The position numbers and the translations under genes were made by a program. A DNA stretch of 64,000 nucleotides from Bifidobacterium saguini DSM 23967 (GTDB lineage Bacteria; Actinomycetota; Actinomycetes; Actinomycetales; Bifidobacteriaceae), in contig NZ_JGZN01000005.1 of assembly GCF_000741715.1 (NCBI RefSeq), positions 124,052 through 188,051 on the forward strand. The letters are read 5' to 3'. The notes under the pieces were generated by a model. That model worked only from the letters and a program-made list of their open reading frames with translations. It searched no databases and was not told the origin of the DNA. Every line of letters starts with the position of its first letter. Position 1 is the stretch's first letter. Positions 56,055-64,000 of the stretch are shown here, piece by piece.

Positions 56055-57367
56055 TGAATCGTGTGTGGAAGAAAGTAATGGCAGCTGGATTGGCTACGGT
56101 GACGTTGTGCAGTGCCGCTGCGTGCGGTAGCTCAGTTGGCGCTTCTGATGTGCCGGTGGTACCGGCTGATGGCGATGTGACGATTCGTCTCAACTGGTGG
56201 GGTGGCGACGCCCGCATCAAAGCCACCGAGCAAGCGGTTAAGGGTTTCGAAGCCGAGCATCCGAATATCCATGTCGATATGGAATACTCGGATTGGACCG
56301 GCTACTGGGACAAGCTCGCCGTGCAATCCGCAGGTGGTAACGCGCCGGATGTGATGCAGATGGACGAGCTGTATCTCGCTTTTTACGGTTCTATGGGCTC
56401 ACTGCTCGATTTGAACAAGGCTTCTCAATATTTGGATTTGAGCACGATGGATGCGTCGCTTAAATCGATGGGGCAAGTCGAAGGCGAGCAGGTGGCGGCT
56501 CCAGCCACAACCGCACAATACGGTGTCATCGTCAACAACGATGTGCTAGATTCTCTGGGCCTTACACTACCGGATACCGACCAATGGACATGGAATGATT
56601 TTGAAAAATTCGCTCAACAGGTAACTGAACGTTCAGCCGGGCAATACATCGGATCGATTGCTCCAAACAATGGATACGGCTTGCAATTATGGGCACGTCA
56701 GCATGGTGAGAGCCTGTTTAAGGGCAATGCCATTACCATCTCGCCGAAAACGCTTGCATCATTTCTGCAATTGCCTGCTGATTGGGCGAAGAATGGTATT
56801 GAAGGCAATGCTGAACGTTGGAGTGAGAACACGGCAGCCAGCTTGAACGATACGGATTTCGGCAAAGGTAAGCAAGCCATGATGATTACGCAGGCAACGA
56901 TGATTACACCATACGCTGAAGCTGCGGGTACACAGAACATGACGGTGGTACCTATGCCTCAGGTGACTCCCGGGGCAAAGACCATGTACTTGAAGCCCGG
57001 CATGTATTGGGCCATTTCCTCCGGCTCGCAGCATCCCGCCGAGGCGGCCATGTTGATTGATTATCTGATCAATAACAAGCAAGCAGGTGCGGTCCTCGGC
57101 ACCGAGCGCGGTATACCGGCGAGCAACGATATTCGTAAGATGCTTGCCGGCAGTGCCTCGGGTACTGACAAATCAGCACTGAATTTTGTGGACGATATTC
57201 AACCCACTATCGGCAAGGCTCCGGCAATCACGCCAAACGGTGCATCCGAATTGGACAAGACCATTGTTCGTTATCAGCAGGATGTCGTCTTCGGTAAACG
57301 AAAGCCATTGGAGGCTGCCAAGTCGATGATCGCCGAGCTGCAAGAATCCATCGATTTTGCCTCATAA
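56054..57367 (+). CDS. Sugar ABC transporter substrate-binding lipoprotein
   Basis: A 437-residue extracellular sugar-binding protein (SBP_bac_1). The lipoprotein signal peptide ends SAAAC with Cys24 lipidated. The mature protein has VTIRLNWWGGDARIKATEQA, EAEHPNIHVDMEYSDWTGYW, GNAPDVMQMDELYLAFYG and a C-terminal VVFGKRKPLEAAKSMIAEL. It is the last gene of the permease-permease-receptor operon, an uncommon order (receptors are usually first). No ATPase is encoded here; such importers generally borrow a shared MsiK-type ATPase. Its ligand may be the same class of oligosaccharide as the GH115-like gene suggests, based on the shared operator only. Confidence 0.9.
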   Translation: MNRVWKKVMAAGLATVTLCSAAACGSSVGASDVPVVPADGDVTIRLNWWGGDARIKATEQAVKGFEAEHPNIHVDMEYSDWTGYWDKLAVQSAGGNAPDVMQMDELYLAFYGSMGSLLDLNKASQYLDLSTMDASLKSMGQVEGEQVAAPATTAQYGVIVNNDVLDSLGLTLPDTDQWTWNDFEKFAQQVTERSAGQYIGSIAPNNGYGLQLWARQHGESLFKGNAITISPKTLASFLQLPADWAKNGIEGNAERWSENTAASLNDTDFGKGKQAMMITQATMITPYAEAAGTQNMTVVPMPQVTPGAKTMYLKPGMYWAISSGSQHPAEAAMLIDYLINNKQAGAVLGTERGIPASNDIRKMLAGSASGTDKSALNFVDDIQPTIGKAPAITPNGASELDKTIVRYQQDVVFGKRKPLEAAKSMIAELQESIDFAS

Positions 57368-57395
57368 ACCGATATTCCTCGATCAGCCTCAACTA

Positions 57396-57523
57396 GACTG
57401 TAGGTTTTTCAACACTGACTGTAGGATTTCTGACACTGACTGTAGGATTTCTGACACTGACTGTAGGATTTCCAACGAAAAACGTTCAAAAACCTACAGT
57501 CAGTGTTGAAAAACCTACAGTCA
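57396..57523. repeat. Array of 21-bp repeats, four direct and two inverted
   Basis: A 21-base unit beginning GACTGTAGG repeats head to tail at 57396-57416, 57417-57437, 57438-57458 and from 57459. Two inverted copies follow at 57484-57502 (partial) and 57503-57523. The last is the exact reverse complement of the first unit, so the array can fold into a large hairpin with a small AACG/CGTT hairpin at its centre. It lies between the convergent binding-protein and membrane-protein genes. There are no spacers, so it is not a CRISPR array. It may act as a two-way terminator. Confidence 0.85.
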
Positions 57524-57568
57524 GGATATGTCAAAGGAGAATGGTGCTTGAGCGTGAACCTGCCGAGG

Positions 57569-58180
57569 CTACACGCGTGCGCCGTCGTCGAAATAGCCGC
57601 CTTTGTCTCCGGGACGGTTTTTGCGAGTGAGCGCTTTGTACATGAGATTGCCAAGGCCGATGATTGTGCATACGCCAAACGCAATGTTCAGTATGGTGCT
57701 GAGCACTGGAACGCTGTATAGCGCGGGTACGAGAATCATCACCAAGGTGCCAACCACGCCGATAACCAACAGAGCCACCGATAATACGGTCGAAGCGTGA
57801 GCCGGCCCCAAATCCGGGTTCGGAGGAGTGAAGCCGCCATCATCGTAACGGTCCATCACATCATCGGTATCAAGCCAACTCGAGCCGGTGAAATCGCGCG
57901 GGCCTCGGCTCTGCTGTGAACGCTCGTGAAATGGGCGAACGCCATCAGTGAAGGCGCCGGCATCCAAATCGTCCACGGAAAGCAGTGCCTCCTTCTCCCG
58001 CTTCTTGGCCTGCTTTTCGAATTTTTTGGCTTGCCGAGAAGACGCCACATCATTGAGGTCGGCCTTATGCTCGGCTTCGAATGCCGCCCAAGCGGCATCG
58101 AGATCATCATGCTTTGCACCATCATCCGGCGTGGGTGTTGTCGGCTCGTCAGCTGCGTTGGTATTGTTGAGGTCAGTCAT
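57569..58180 (-). CDS. Membrane protein of unknown function
   Basis: A 203-residue protein. The first 120 residues are polar and acidic with a charged, probably helical stretch rich in Lys/Glu (SSRQAKKFEKQAKKREKEAL, about 50-70). Two membrane helices follow (ASTVLSVALLVIGVVGTLVM, and another near 155-180), then a basic tail RKNRPGDKGGYFDDGARV. No domain is recognised. It is divergent from the acyltransferase gene, with 51 bases between starts. The ATG at 58180 is the first with a coherent protein; the ribosome-binding site is weak. Confidence 0.7.
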   Translation of the reverse strand: MTDLNNTNAADEPTTPTPDDGAKHDDLDAAWAAFEAEHKADLNDVASSRQAKKFEKQAKKREKEALLSVDDLDAGAFTDGVRPFHERSQQSRGPRDFTGSSWLDTDDVMDRYDDGGFTPPNPDLGPAHASTVLSVALLVIGVVGTLVMILVPALYSVPVLSTILNIAFGVCTIIGLGNLMYKALTRKNRPGDKGGYFDDGARV

Positions 58181-58231
58181 ATACACCACTCTAATCTGAT
58201 GCCCCAAACCGCGCAGGGAGGGAAACGCCAA

Positions 58232-58942
58232 GTGCTGTACTGGTTCTTCGTTAAAGTTTTTGGTCCTATTGCTCGTCATCGTCTCGGCCCCACCGTTTCC
58301 GGCTTGAACAATGTGCCGCGCTCCGGTGGCGCCATCATTGCAGCCAACCATCTGGCGGTGATTGATGATGCGCTGATTCCGATTACCTGCCCGCGCATGG
58401 TGCATTTCATGGGTAAGGCCGAATATTTTGAAGGCAAGGGCTTGAAGGGCAAGTTCAAGAAGTGGTGGTTCACTTCCGTGGGCGTGTTCCCTGTGGATCG
58501 CTCCGGCGGCAATAAGTCGCTCGGCGCTCTCGAGCATGCGCGTGAGATTATCGAGGATGGTCACCTGTTCGGCATCCACATCGAAGGCACGCGCAGCCCT
58601 GACGGCCGCATGTACAAGGGGCACACCGGTGTGGCACGCCTCGCTCTGGAAACCGGTTGCCCGATTGTGCCGGTGGCACTGATTGGTTCGGATTTGTTGC
58701 AGCCTATTGGTACTTCGATTCCAAAGAAAGGCAAGACCCAGGTCAAATATGGTAAGCCGATTGAGGTTTCCAAGAAGTCTGCTGATGAAATCACCCACGC
58801 TGAACTTCGCGAGTTGACTGATCGTGTGTCTGCCGCCATTCAGGCCATGAGTGGTCAGGAATACGTGGACGAATACGCTCAGAAGGTCAAGGCTGAAATG
58901 AAGGCTGCTAAGGAAGCAAAGGAAACTGCGGCAACTGAGTAA
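58232..58942 (+). CDS. plsC: 1-acylglycerol-3-phosphate acyltransferase (PlsC family)
   Basis: Membrane-associated acyltransferase converting lysophosphatidate to phosphatidate. The 236-residue protein has motif I NHLAVIDD (HxxxxD), motif II around GVFPVDRSGGNKSLG, motif III EGTRSPDG and motif IV CPIVPVALIGSD, all in order. The GTG at 58232 is chosen since AGGGAGGG (about 58215-58222) lies nine bases ahead; an ATG at 58199 overlaps that site. The C-terminus is a charged Ala/Lys/Glu tail. Some bacteria carry several paralogues of this family, so a related acyl transfer is possible. Confidence 0.88.
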   Translation: MLYWFFVKVFGPIARHRLGPTVSGLNNVPRSGGAIIAANHLAVIDDALIPITCPRMVHFMGKAEYFEGKGLKGKFKKWWFTSVGVFPVDRSGGNKSLGALEHAREIIEDGHLFGIHIEGTRSPDGRMYKGHTGVARLALETGCPIVPVALIGSDLLQPIGTSIPKKGKTQVKYGKPIEVSKKSADEITHAELRELTDRVSAAIQAMSGQEYVDEYAQKVKAEMKAAKEAKETAATE

Positions 58943-58989
58943 ATCGTCAGCCTTCACCAAGGGTCACCAAGGGTCACGAATAAACCGCT

Positions 58990-59039
58990 AATACTAATAA
59001 TGGCTCCCTCGTCATCGTGAGGGAGCCATTATTAGTATT
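58990..59039. terminator. Bidirectional terminator, perfect 21-bp inverted repeat
   Basis: 58990-59010 and 59019-59039 are exact reverse complements (centre GGCTCCCTC/GAGGGAGCC with AT-rich ends) around GTCATCGT. The AT-rich ends supply a T-run on each strand. It lies between the convergent acyltransferase and kinase genes. A short direct repeat, TCACCAAGGG, precedes it. Confidence 0.9.
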
Positions 59040-59077
59040 CACAGCATTATCTGCCGCAAAAACTATATATTGTCGAG

Positions 59078-61363
59078 TCACACCACGGTCAGTGTGATAA
59101 CGGTCGGGGTACCGTTTTCGTCACGCAGTCGCACGGTTTCGCCAGCCTTGGGGCTTTGGATACGAACTTCATGCGTCAAATCGCCAAGAGGTGCAGACTT
59201 CTTCACCGTGAACCCGAGCTTCTCCAATTGCTTGGCAGCATCGTCGTAGGTCATGCCTACCACATTGGGCAAAACAGTGGTTTCCGGTCCTTTGGAAATC
59301 ACCACATCAACACTATCGCCCCATTTGAGCTGTGTTCCAGCTTTCTGCGAAGATGAAATCACAGTGCCGGAAGCAATTTTATCGTCAAATTCTTCAGTGA
59401 TATTCGCAGTGAGCTTCAGATCACTGAACGTTGAGATCATCTCATCTTTGGTCTTACCGACAATATCGGGCATGCTGACCGGCATAGGACCTTTACTCAG
59501 CGTGATGGTCACCTCAGCATCATGCTTTACTGTAGTGCCGGGATCGGGGGAGATGGTTAATGCTGCGCCTTCCGGAACATCCATCGAATACTGATCGCCA
59601 GATTCATCATGGGTAATGTTGCTGAATCCCGCGTTCTTCAATGCGTTCAGTGGATCCTTGCCATTGGCTGAAGTCGGATCAAGAATATCGTCCGGCACAG
59701 TAACCATGTGTGCGCCCTTGGATACTACGATCTCAATCTGCTGATTACTGCGCTTGCCCACATGGCTGTGCACAAATGCTTCAGTCTTATCGATGGTTGC
59801 TGAAATAATCTTGCCCTTGTCGACGGTATCGCTGAACTGCTCCGAAGAGGTATACGGGATGCCGGCCGTTTTGAGCAAGCTCTCATAGGTAGACCAGTCC
59901 GCTCCGGAAAGCGAGCATTGGGTATCGTCAGTAGTGCAGGACACATCTTCAGGCTGTGGCACACTCCAGTAGCTGCCGGGGCCCACATACCACCACCAGC
60001 CAAAGCCTCCGCCTACGCATACGAGCACCATTGCTACGATGGCGGCGATAATCAGCGCAATCTTGCGATGTGATTTTTTCGTTGGATGGTCAGGGGAGGG
60101 TACTTCAGATGCGGACTCGCCAACCGCATGAATGGTGCCGGATGAATGCAGCGCCTGAGTGGGTTCGCCCGCCATTTGGGGCAACACCTGCGTCTCGCCG
60201 TCATCAGGCGCACTGTTTTGACGCATCACGCGAGTTTGATCGATGCCATTCGCATTGGAGGGAGAAGCTGCAGTGGAATTGAGTGCAGTGGTAGGGGCAA
60301 TCGGAGCGGAAGCCGAAATGTTTCCAGCTGCTCCCAGCTGATTGTTTGTTGCCGATGCCGATGCCGATGCTGGTGGCACTGGCGGCGCCAATGGTGCCGA
60401 TTGCATGGCCGTAAGATGTTCCGCGGACTTACCGATGGTACCCACCAATGCCGGTGCCGTGGCATCATTACGATTCGATCCAGCCGTTTCAGCATGGAAA
60501 CGATATTGCCATGCCTCCAACGGCAGTTTCGCAGCCAATTGCCGCAATTCCGACGCGGCCTCAGTACCGTCTTTTGGTCGAGCTTCGACAGCACGCGCAG
60601 TCAAATGCGAGATGAATGCCGCCACCGTGGGGTCGATGCCGGAGCAAACCGTGGCAATGGATGGCACATCCTCATGCACATGCTTGAAAACCAGGGTCAC
60701 CGGATTATCGGAATCAAAAGGTACTTTGCCGGCGAGCATCTCCCATGCCATGATGCCCACCGAATACAAGTCACCTTGCGGCGTGGCCAGATTGTTCTCA
60801 ATCATTTCCGGCGCAAGATAGGCAGCCGTGCCCAGCAGCATGCCGGTCGAACTGAGAGTGGCCTGACTAGCGGCTTTGGCAAGACCGAAATCAGTAATCT
60901 GTACATGGCCGCGATCATTGAGCAGAATATTCTCCGGCTTGATGTCACGATGCACCACGCCGATACGATGCGCGGAAGCTAGACCATCCAGCGTTTCCGC
61001 GATGATGCGCAAGGTTTCCCTCACCGAGAACGTACCCTGCACATTCATCTCATGGCGCAGATTAATGCCATGCACATATTCCATGACCAGAAAATCAAGA
61101 CCATTGAATTCGCCGGTATCATACACCTGAACAATATGCGGATTGGCGATGGCCGCAGCGGAATTAGCTTCGCGACGGAAACGTTCAACGAATTGGGCGC
61201 GATGAGGTCCCTGAGCCAGCTGCGTATGCATCACTTTGATGGCCACAGTGCGGCCCAGACGCTCATCGACCGCTTCATACACGGTAGCCATGCCACCTTC
61301 GGCGATATTGCGCACAATGCGGTAGCGTCCCTCAATCATCTGCGCGGGCTCGTTCTCACTCAT
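59078..61363 (-). CDS. pknB: PASTA-domain Ser/Thr protein kinase (PknB/Stk type)
   Basis: A 761-residue membrane kinase regulating cell-wall synthesis and division in Gram-positives. The N-terminal kinase domain (about 12-275) has the Gly loop NIAEGGMATVYEA, catalytic VVHRDIKPENILLN, DFGLAKAAS and APEMIENN. A Ser/Ala/Thr-rich juxtamembrane linker (about 290-430) precedes a single helix (KIALIIAAIVAMVLVCVGGG). Outside are about four PASTA-like repeats that bind muropeptides, for example MPDIVGKTKDEMISTFSDL and LPNVVGMTYDDAAKQLEKLG. It is not in the usual pknAB-pbpA cluster; a polyprenyl synthase gene lies upstream on the same strand. Confidence 0.93.
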   Translation of the reverse strand: MSENEPAQMIEGRYRIVRNIAEGGMATVYEAVDERLGRTVAIKVMHTQLAQGPHRAQFVERFRREANSAAAIANPHIVQVYDTGEFNGLDFLVMEYVHGINLRHEMNVQGTFSVRETLRIIAETLDGLASAHRIGVVHRDIKPENILLNDRGHVQITDFGLAKAASQATLSSTGMLLGTAAYLAPEMIENNLATPQGDLYSVGIMAWEMLAGKVPFDSDNPVTLVFKHVHEDVPSIATVCSGIDPTVAAFISHLTARAVEARPKDGTEAASELRQLAAKLPLEAWQYRFHAETAGSNRNDATAPALVGTIGKSAEHLTAMQSAPLAPPVPPASASASATNNQLGAAGNISASAPIAPTTALNSTAASPSNANGIDQTRVMRQNSAPDDGETQVLPQMAGEPTQALHSSGTIHAVGESASEVPSPDHPTKKSHRKIALIIAAIVAMVLVCVGGGFGWWWYVGPGSYWSVPQPEDVSCTTDDTQCSLSGADWSTYESLLKTAGIPYTSSEQFSDTVDKGKIISATIDKTEAFVHSHVGKRSNQQIEIVVSKGAHMVTVPDDILDPTSANGKDPLNALKNAGFSNITHDESGDQYSMDVPEGAALTISPDPGTTVKHDAEVTITLSKGPMPVSMPDIVGKTKDEMISTFSDLKLTANITEEFDDKIASGTVISSSQKAGTQLKWGDSVDVVISKGPETTVLPNVVGMTYDDAAKQLEKLGFTVKKSAPLGDLTHEVRIQSPKAGETVRLRDENGTPTVITLTVV

Positions 61364-61471
61364 GAAATCGTACGGTTCCTTTGACTACAGCTGAACATGG
61401 TTCAGTTTACATGGCATGGGCTACGCTACTGGGCGAGGCCGGCATGAAACAATGTGGCAGAACACTGCCGA

Positions 61472-62575
61472 CTATCGCAAATCGATAGGAATGAACCGCG
61501 CGCATGCTTCGGTGAGACGGCGTTTGCCTGATTCATCCAGTGATTCATTGAGCTCAAGATCGGTGATGGCTGTCTGAGATTGCTTCCACAATGTGCTGAT
61601 ACGCTCGCGAGAACGATCAATGGCACCGGTCTTACCGAATAATTCGATGGCACGTTTCACTTGCTGCTCATCGCGGTGGGCAGCTTCGAACATATCGCGC
61701 AGTTCCTGCTGGTCGGATGCGTCTGCCGCGCTTAGCGCGTCTGCCAGCAGCACGGTGCGCTTGCCTTCGCGAATATCGCCGCCCACCGGTTTGCCGGTAT
61801 TGCGGCTCGAACCAATGACGTCCAACAGATCGTCGGCAAGCTGGAACGCCAGTCCTAAGGGTTCGCCGACGGCAAGTGCTTGCTGCTGAGCTTTGGCGGG
61901 TTCGACTCCTGCGGCCAGCAGTGCGAATAGCAGTGGTGCAATAGTGGTGTAACTTGCGGTTTTCCAGCGGAATACGTTGAGTGAAGCGGCAGCCAATGCT
62001 TGAGGATCGCTTAACGGTGTCATTTCCACGCCGAGATCCAACACTTGGCCGATTTCCACCTCACGCTGCATCGTGAGGAATGATTCGATGATGGCATCGC
62101 CATTATTGAGATGCCGGGCCGCTCGTCGGGCGATTTCTATGCATGCCGTAGCCAGAATGTCGCCCAGCATCAGGCCAAGGCCGCGCCCAATGGAAACGTT
62201 ATGTACGGTGTGCTCTAATGCCCGGTGCGCGGAAGGTTTACCGCGGCGCAGATCGGATTCGTCGATGATGTCGTCATGCACCAATGCGGCTGTTTGAAAC
62301 ACCTCGATGGCGCAGGCCAAGTCAAGCATGGCGGTGTGCGCCGAGGAGCCAGTGTCATGATGGCTGGCGGTCAGCGCATCAAATGCGTCAAGACTCAGCA
62401 GTGCGCGCAGACGCTTGCCACCCTGGCTTGAAGCGACGGCCTGATCGATGACTTCGCTCATCACCGGTCGTAAAGCGTCGGCCACTCCTCCTGTAGCGGG
62501 TGCATCGGTCAGCTCCCGGACCAATTCGCAGATGCGTGGCTCGATGATAGTGAGGTCATTCATGGTTGTGCACAT
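61472..62575 (-). CDS. Polyprenyl diphosphate synthase (trans-type)
   Basis: Prenyl-chain-elongating synthase of 367 residues. The first Asp-rich motif is LVHDDIIDESDLRRGKPSAH and the second is LAFQLADDLLDVIGSS, with GGKRLRALL near residue 55. Product length (farnesyl, geranylgeranyl or longer) cannot be read by eye; bifidobacteria need it for the undecaprenyl carrier or other isoprenoids. Starts at 62575 and 62563 are both possible, neither with a Shine-Dalgarno site. It is upstream of, and possibly cotranscribed with, the PASTA kinase (108-base gap). Confidence 0.87.
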   Translation of the reverse strand: MCTTMNDLTIIEPRICELVRELTDAPATGGVADALRPVMSEVIDQAVASSQGGKRLRALLSLDAFDALTASHHDTGSSAHTAMLDLACAIEVFQTAALVHDDIIDESDLRRGKPSAHRALEHTVHNVSIGRGLGLMLGDILATACIEIARRAARHLNNGDAIIESFLTMQREVEIGQVLDLGVEMTPLSDPQALAAASLNVFRWKTASYTTIAPLLFALLAAGVEPAKAQQQALAVGEPLGLAFQLADDLLDVIGSSRNTGKPVGGDIREGKRTVLLADALSAADASDQQELRDMFEAAHRDEQQVKRAIELFGKTGAIDRSRERISTLWKQSQTAITDLELNESLDESGKRRLTEACARFIPIDLR

Positions 62576-62766
62576 GCTTTATAACTTATCCACAGGTTGT
62601 GATGAACACAACAACGTTGGAAATATTGAGCTTTGAAGCTAGAACCACATACCTTGTTTTTCGCTCTGTTCTGCGCGCGTTTCATGCATAGTGGACCCAC
62701 ATCCATTCGAATCGAGGCCGGTTGCATGGCTCGGATTCATTTGTTTTGGTCAAGGAGGACAGAAAC

Positions 62767-63507
62767 ATGGCAAACAGCAGCAAAAAACATGCGCGGCGCA
62801 ACGCCAATACGGCTGGTAAGCGTACGAATGATTCCCATCGTAAAGGTCGGCATAGCGGCAAGCAATATGAATCGCAGCCGATGCTGCCGCCAGAACCATT
62901 CGACATGGAAGACTTGGATATGTTGTCCAGCACTTTTCATGCTGATCGTCGTGAACGAGGCCCGCAACAAGCGGATGCGGATTGGGTGGGCGAACCCTTG
63001 GACGAGTGGCTTGCTTCGCTGGACGAAGGCATCGCCGATCTGAATCCAGAAACTATGGCGGCGTTTGCCGTGGGAATGAATGAGACACTCTCTATTCGCG
63101 ACGCTCTGATTCTTTCGATAATCATTGACCGGGACGTATGTCCCAAAGCGCAACTCATTGAATTTGCTTCAAAACCGCATAGCGCTCACGCCAAACGGCG
63201 GATGAGCCAGTTGCTGACTGCAGCATTTGAAGATGAGAGCATCATGCCTGATGAAGATCGTTGCCGCACTGGTGTGGACATGCTGCTCAATATCGCCATG
63301 ATTTCGCCTATGCCGTACTGTATTCAGCCTTTGGCTGTTGCCGCCTACACGTTATGGTGGCTGGGAGATTCCAGCGCCGCGGCATTGGCGTTGCAATGCT
63401 TGATGCTGGATGAAGATTGTTCGCTAGCGGCGATGGTGTTTTCTGCAGCAGACCGCGGAGTATTTCCCGCATGGTGTGCGTGCAAGGTGCAGGAAATGGC
63501 TGTATAG
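62767..63507 (+). CDS. DUF4192 family protein
   Basis: A 246-residue soluble protein. The first 45 residues are very basic (Lys/Arg/His-rich, beginning MANSSKKHARRNANTAGKR). The rest matches the actinobacterial DUF4192 family: SIRDALILSIIIDRD, MPDEDRCRTGVDMLLNIAM, PLAVAAYTLWWLGDSSAAAL. The family often sits next to the primary sigma factor gene, as here, but its function is unknown. AAGGAGG (62751-62757) supports the ATG at 62767 over an in-frame TTG at 62722. Confidence 0.78.
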   Translation: MANSSKKHARRNANTAGKRTNDSHRKGRHSGKQYESQPMLPPEPFDMEDLDMLSSTFHADRRERGPQQADADWVGEPLDEWLASLDEGIADLNPETMAAFAVGMNETLSIRDALILSIIIDRDVCPKAQLIEFASKPHSAHAKRRMSQLLTAAFEDESIMPDEDRCRTGVDMLLNIAMISPMPYCIQPLAVAAYTLWWLGDSSAAALALQCLMLDEDCSLAAMVFSAADRGVFPAWCACKVQEMAV

Positions 63508-63707
63508 CAGGCTTTTGCGATGAGAATTACGGGTGATGCGTGCGGTTTCGTAAGCGGGTGCTGGTTGTGTGTGCAACACTGTTTTTGCGATAAATGGGAA
63601 TAATCGTCCGCGGAAGGTGATTTACTCACATAGTTGACGATTTGCCCTTGCCAGAAGTGTGCCCATGTGGTATGTGAACTTCAGGCGAGAGATCAGAAGG
63701 AGCAGTT

Positions 63708-64000
63708 TTGGCCACGAAGGAAACGACGGCAACCAAGCAGACGGAAGACTCCGGCGAGGAGACCGAGACCAAGAAGAAGGCCAGCTCTACGACCACCGCA
63801 CGCAAGACCTCCACGCGTAAACCTCGCGCCACGAAGTCGGCCAAGGCAGCCGCAGGCGAAGCCGGCGAGAAGCCAGCGAAGAAGACTACGCGCCGCACCT
63901 CGGCCAAGAAGACCTCTGCTAAGAAGAGCGAGGATGAGGATCTTCTCAAGACCGAAGACGAGCAGAGCGACGACCTCGACGATGACGTGGTGGATGAAGA
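63708..64000 (+). CDS. rpoD: Primary RNA polymerase sigma factor, 5' part
   Basis: The window ends inside this gene. A TTG at 63708, five bases after AAGGAG (63697-63702), opens a frame of 97 complete codons. They encode a Lys/Thr/Ala-rich basic region (repeats like KKTSAKKS) turning acidic (EDEQSDDLDDDVVDE). This is the N-terminal extension typical of actinobacterial HrdB/SigA/RpoD sigma factors, which have such low-complexity Lys/Ala stretches before region 1.2. The neighbouring DUF4192 gene supports the call. Conserved sigma regions 2-4 lie beyond the window, so identification rests on composition and context. Confidence 0.75.
   Translation, partial: MATKETTATKQTEDSGEETETKKKASSTTTARKTSTRKPRATKSAKAAAGEAGEKPAKKTTRRTSAKKTSAKKSEDEDLLKTEDEQSDDLDDDVVDE

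Noticed and set aside
57396..57523. Possible CRISPR array
   Set aside because: Units are directly adjacent with no spacers, two are inverted, and no cas genes are present.
58181..58960. A much longer minus-strand version of the membrane protein gene ending at 57569
   Set aside because: The extension is antisense to the acyltransferase gene and has no recognisable features. The protein starting at 58180 is coherent by itself.

Overview
The window is a stretch of chromosome from a Bifidobacterium, close to the B. longum / breve / catenulatum group; I cannot fix the species from sequence alone. The basis is the moderately high GC content, the actinobacterial gene orders (ftsK-pgsA-cinA-clgR-DUF3046-recA-recX; DUF3710-DUF3159-RNA methyltransferase; DUF4192 next to the primary sigma factor), frequent GTG/TTG starts behind strong Shine-Dalgarno sites, a fused OppDF ATPase, and sugar ABC operons without their own ATPase. 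Most of it is ordinary core genome with no phage or insertion sequence. No tRNA, rRNA or CRISPR array was seen.

Layout. 0-2.4 kb: pheA-tyrA (Phe/Tyr synthesis) and a small conserved protein. 2.4-6.1 kb: a MacB/FtsX-type ABC exporter pair on the minus strand. 6.2-7.2 kb: a Xer recombinase. 7.2-13.3 kb: an oligopeptide ABC operon (oppA, terminator, oppB, oppC, oppDF) preceded by a strongly structured leader. 13.3-13.5 kb: two long palindromes sharing one core sequence in opposite orientation. 13.5-18.8 kb: exonuclease III, DUF3710, a frame-disrupted DUF3159 gene, an RNA methyltransferase, a lipoprotein, and a DUF2089 regulator with a small membrane protein. 18.9-24.3 kb: a P-type ATPase and a frame-disrupted aconitase gene. 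24.4-30.1 kb: a GNAT enzyme, a NarL-type two-component system, an Ltp-like surface protein, a Bax-inhibitor-1 protein and an EamA transporter. 30.1-34.4 kb: a stand-alone alarmone synthetase, miaB, miaA and a Fic-like protein with a degenerate motif. 34.4-46.5 kb: ftsK, pgsA, pncC/cinA, clgR-like, DUF3046, recA-recX behind an SOS box, RNase P RNA, hpf and secA.

46.6-57.5 kb is the main accessory region, a carbohydrate locus. It holds a LacI-type regulator fused to a whole solute-binding-protein domain, a divergent GH115-like glycosidase gene broken by an in-frame TAG, a GPH sugar symporter, trpD, and a permease-permease-binding-protein ABC operon. The regulator promoter and the leader of the ABC operon share an 11-base word inside phased GCAAC repeats, so the two ends of the locus are probably one regulon. 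An array of 21-bp repeats in direct and inverted orientation closes the locus.

57.6-64 kb: a membrane protein, a PlsC-type acyltransferase, a PASTA Ser/Thr kinase, a polyprenyl diphosphate synthase, a DUF4192 protein and the 5' part of the primary sigma factor gene, cut by the window end.

Three genes are disrupted (two single-base losses, one nonsense codon). The two losses are short homopolymer contractions, so sequencing or assembly error should be excluded before any biology is read into them. The observations I rate highest are the twin constant-core palindromes, the structured oppA leader, and the LacI/binding-protein fusion with its candidate regulon.
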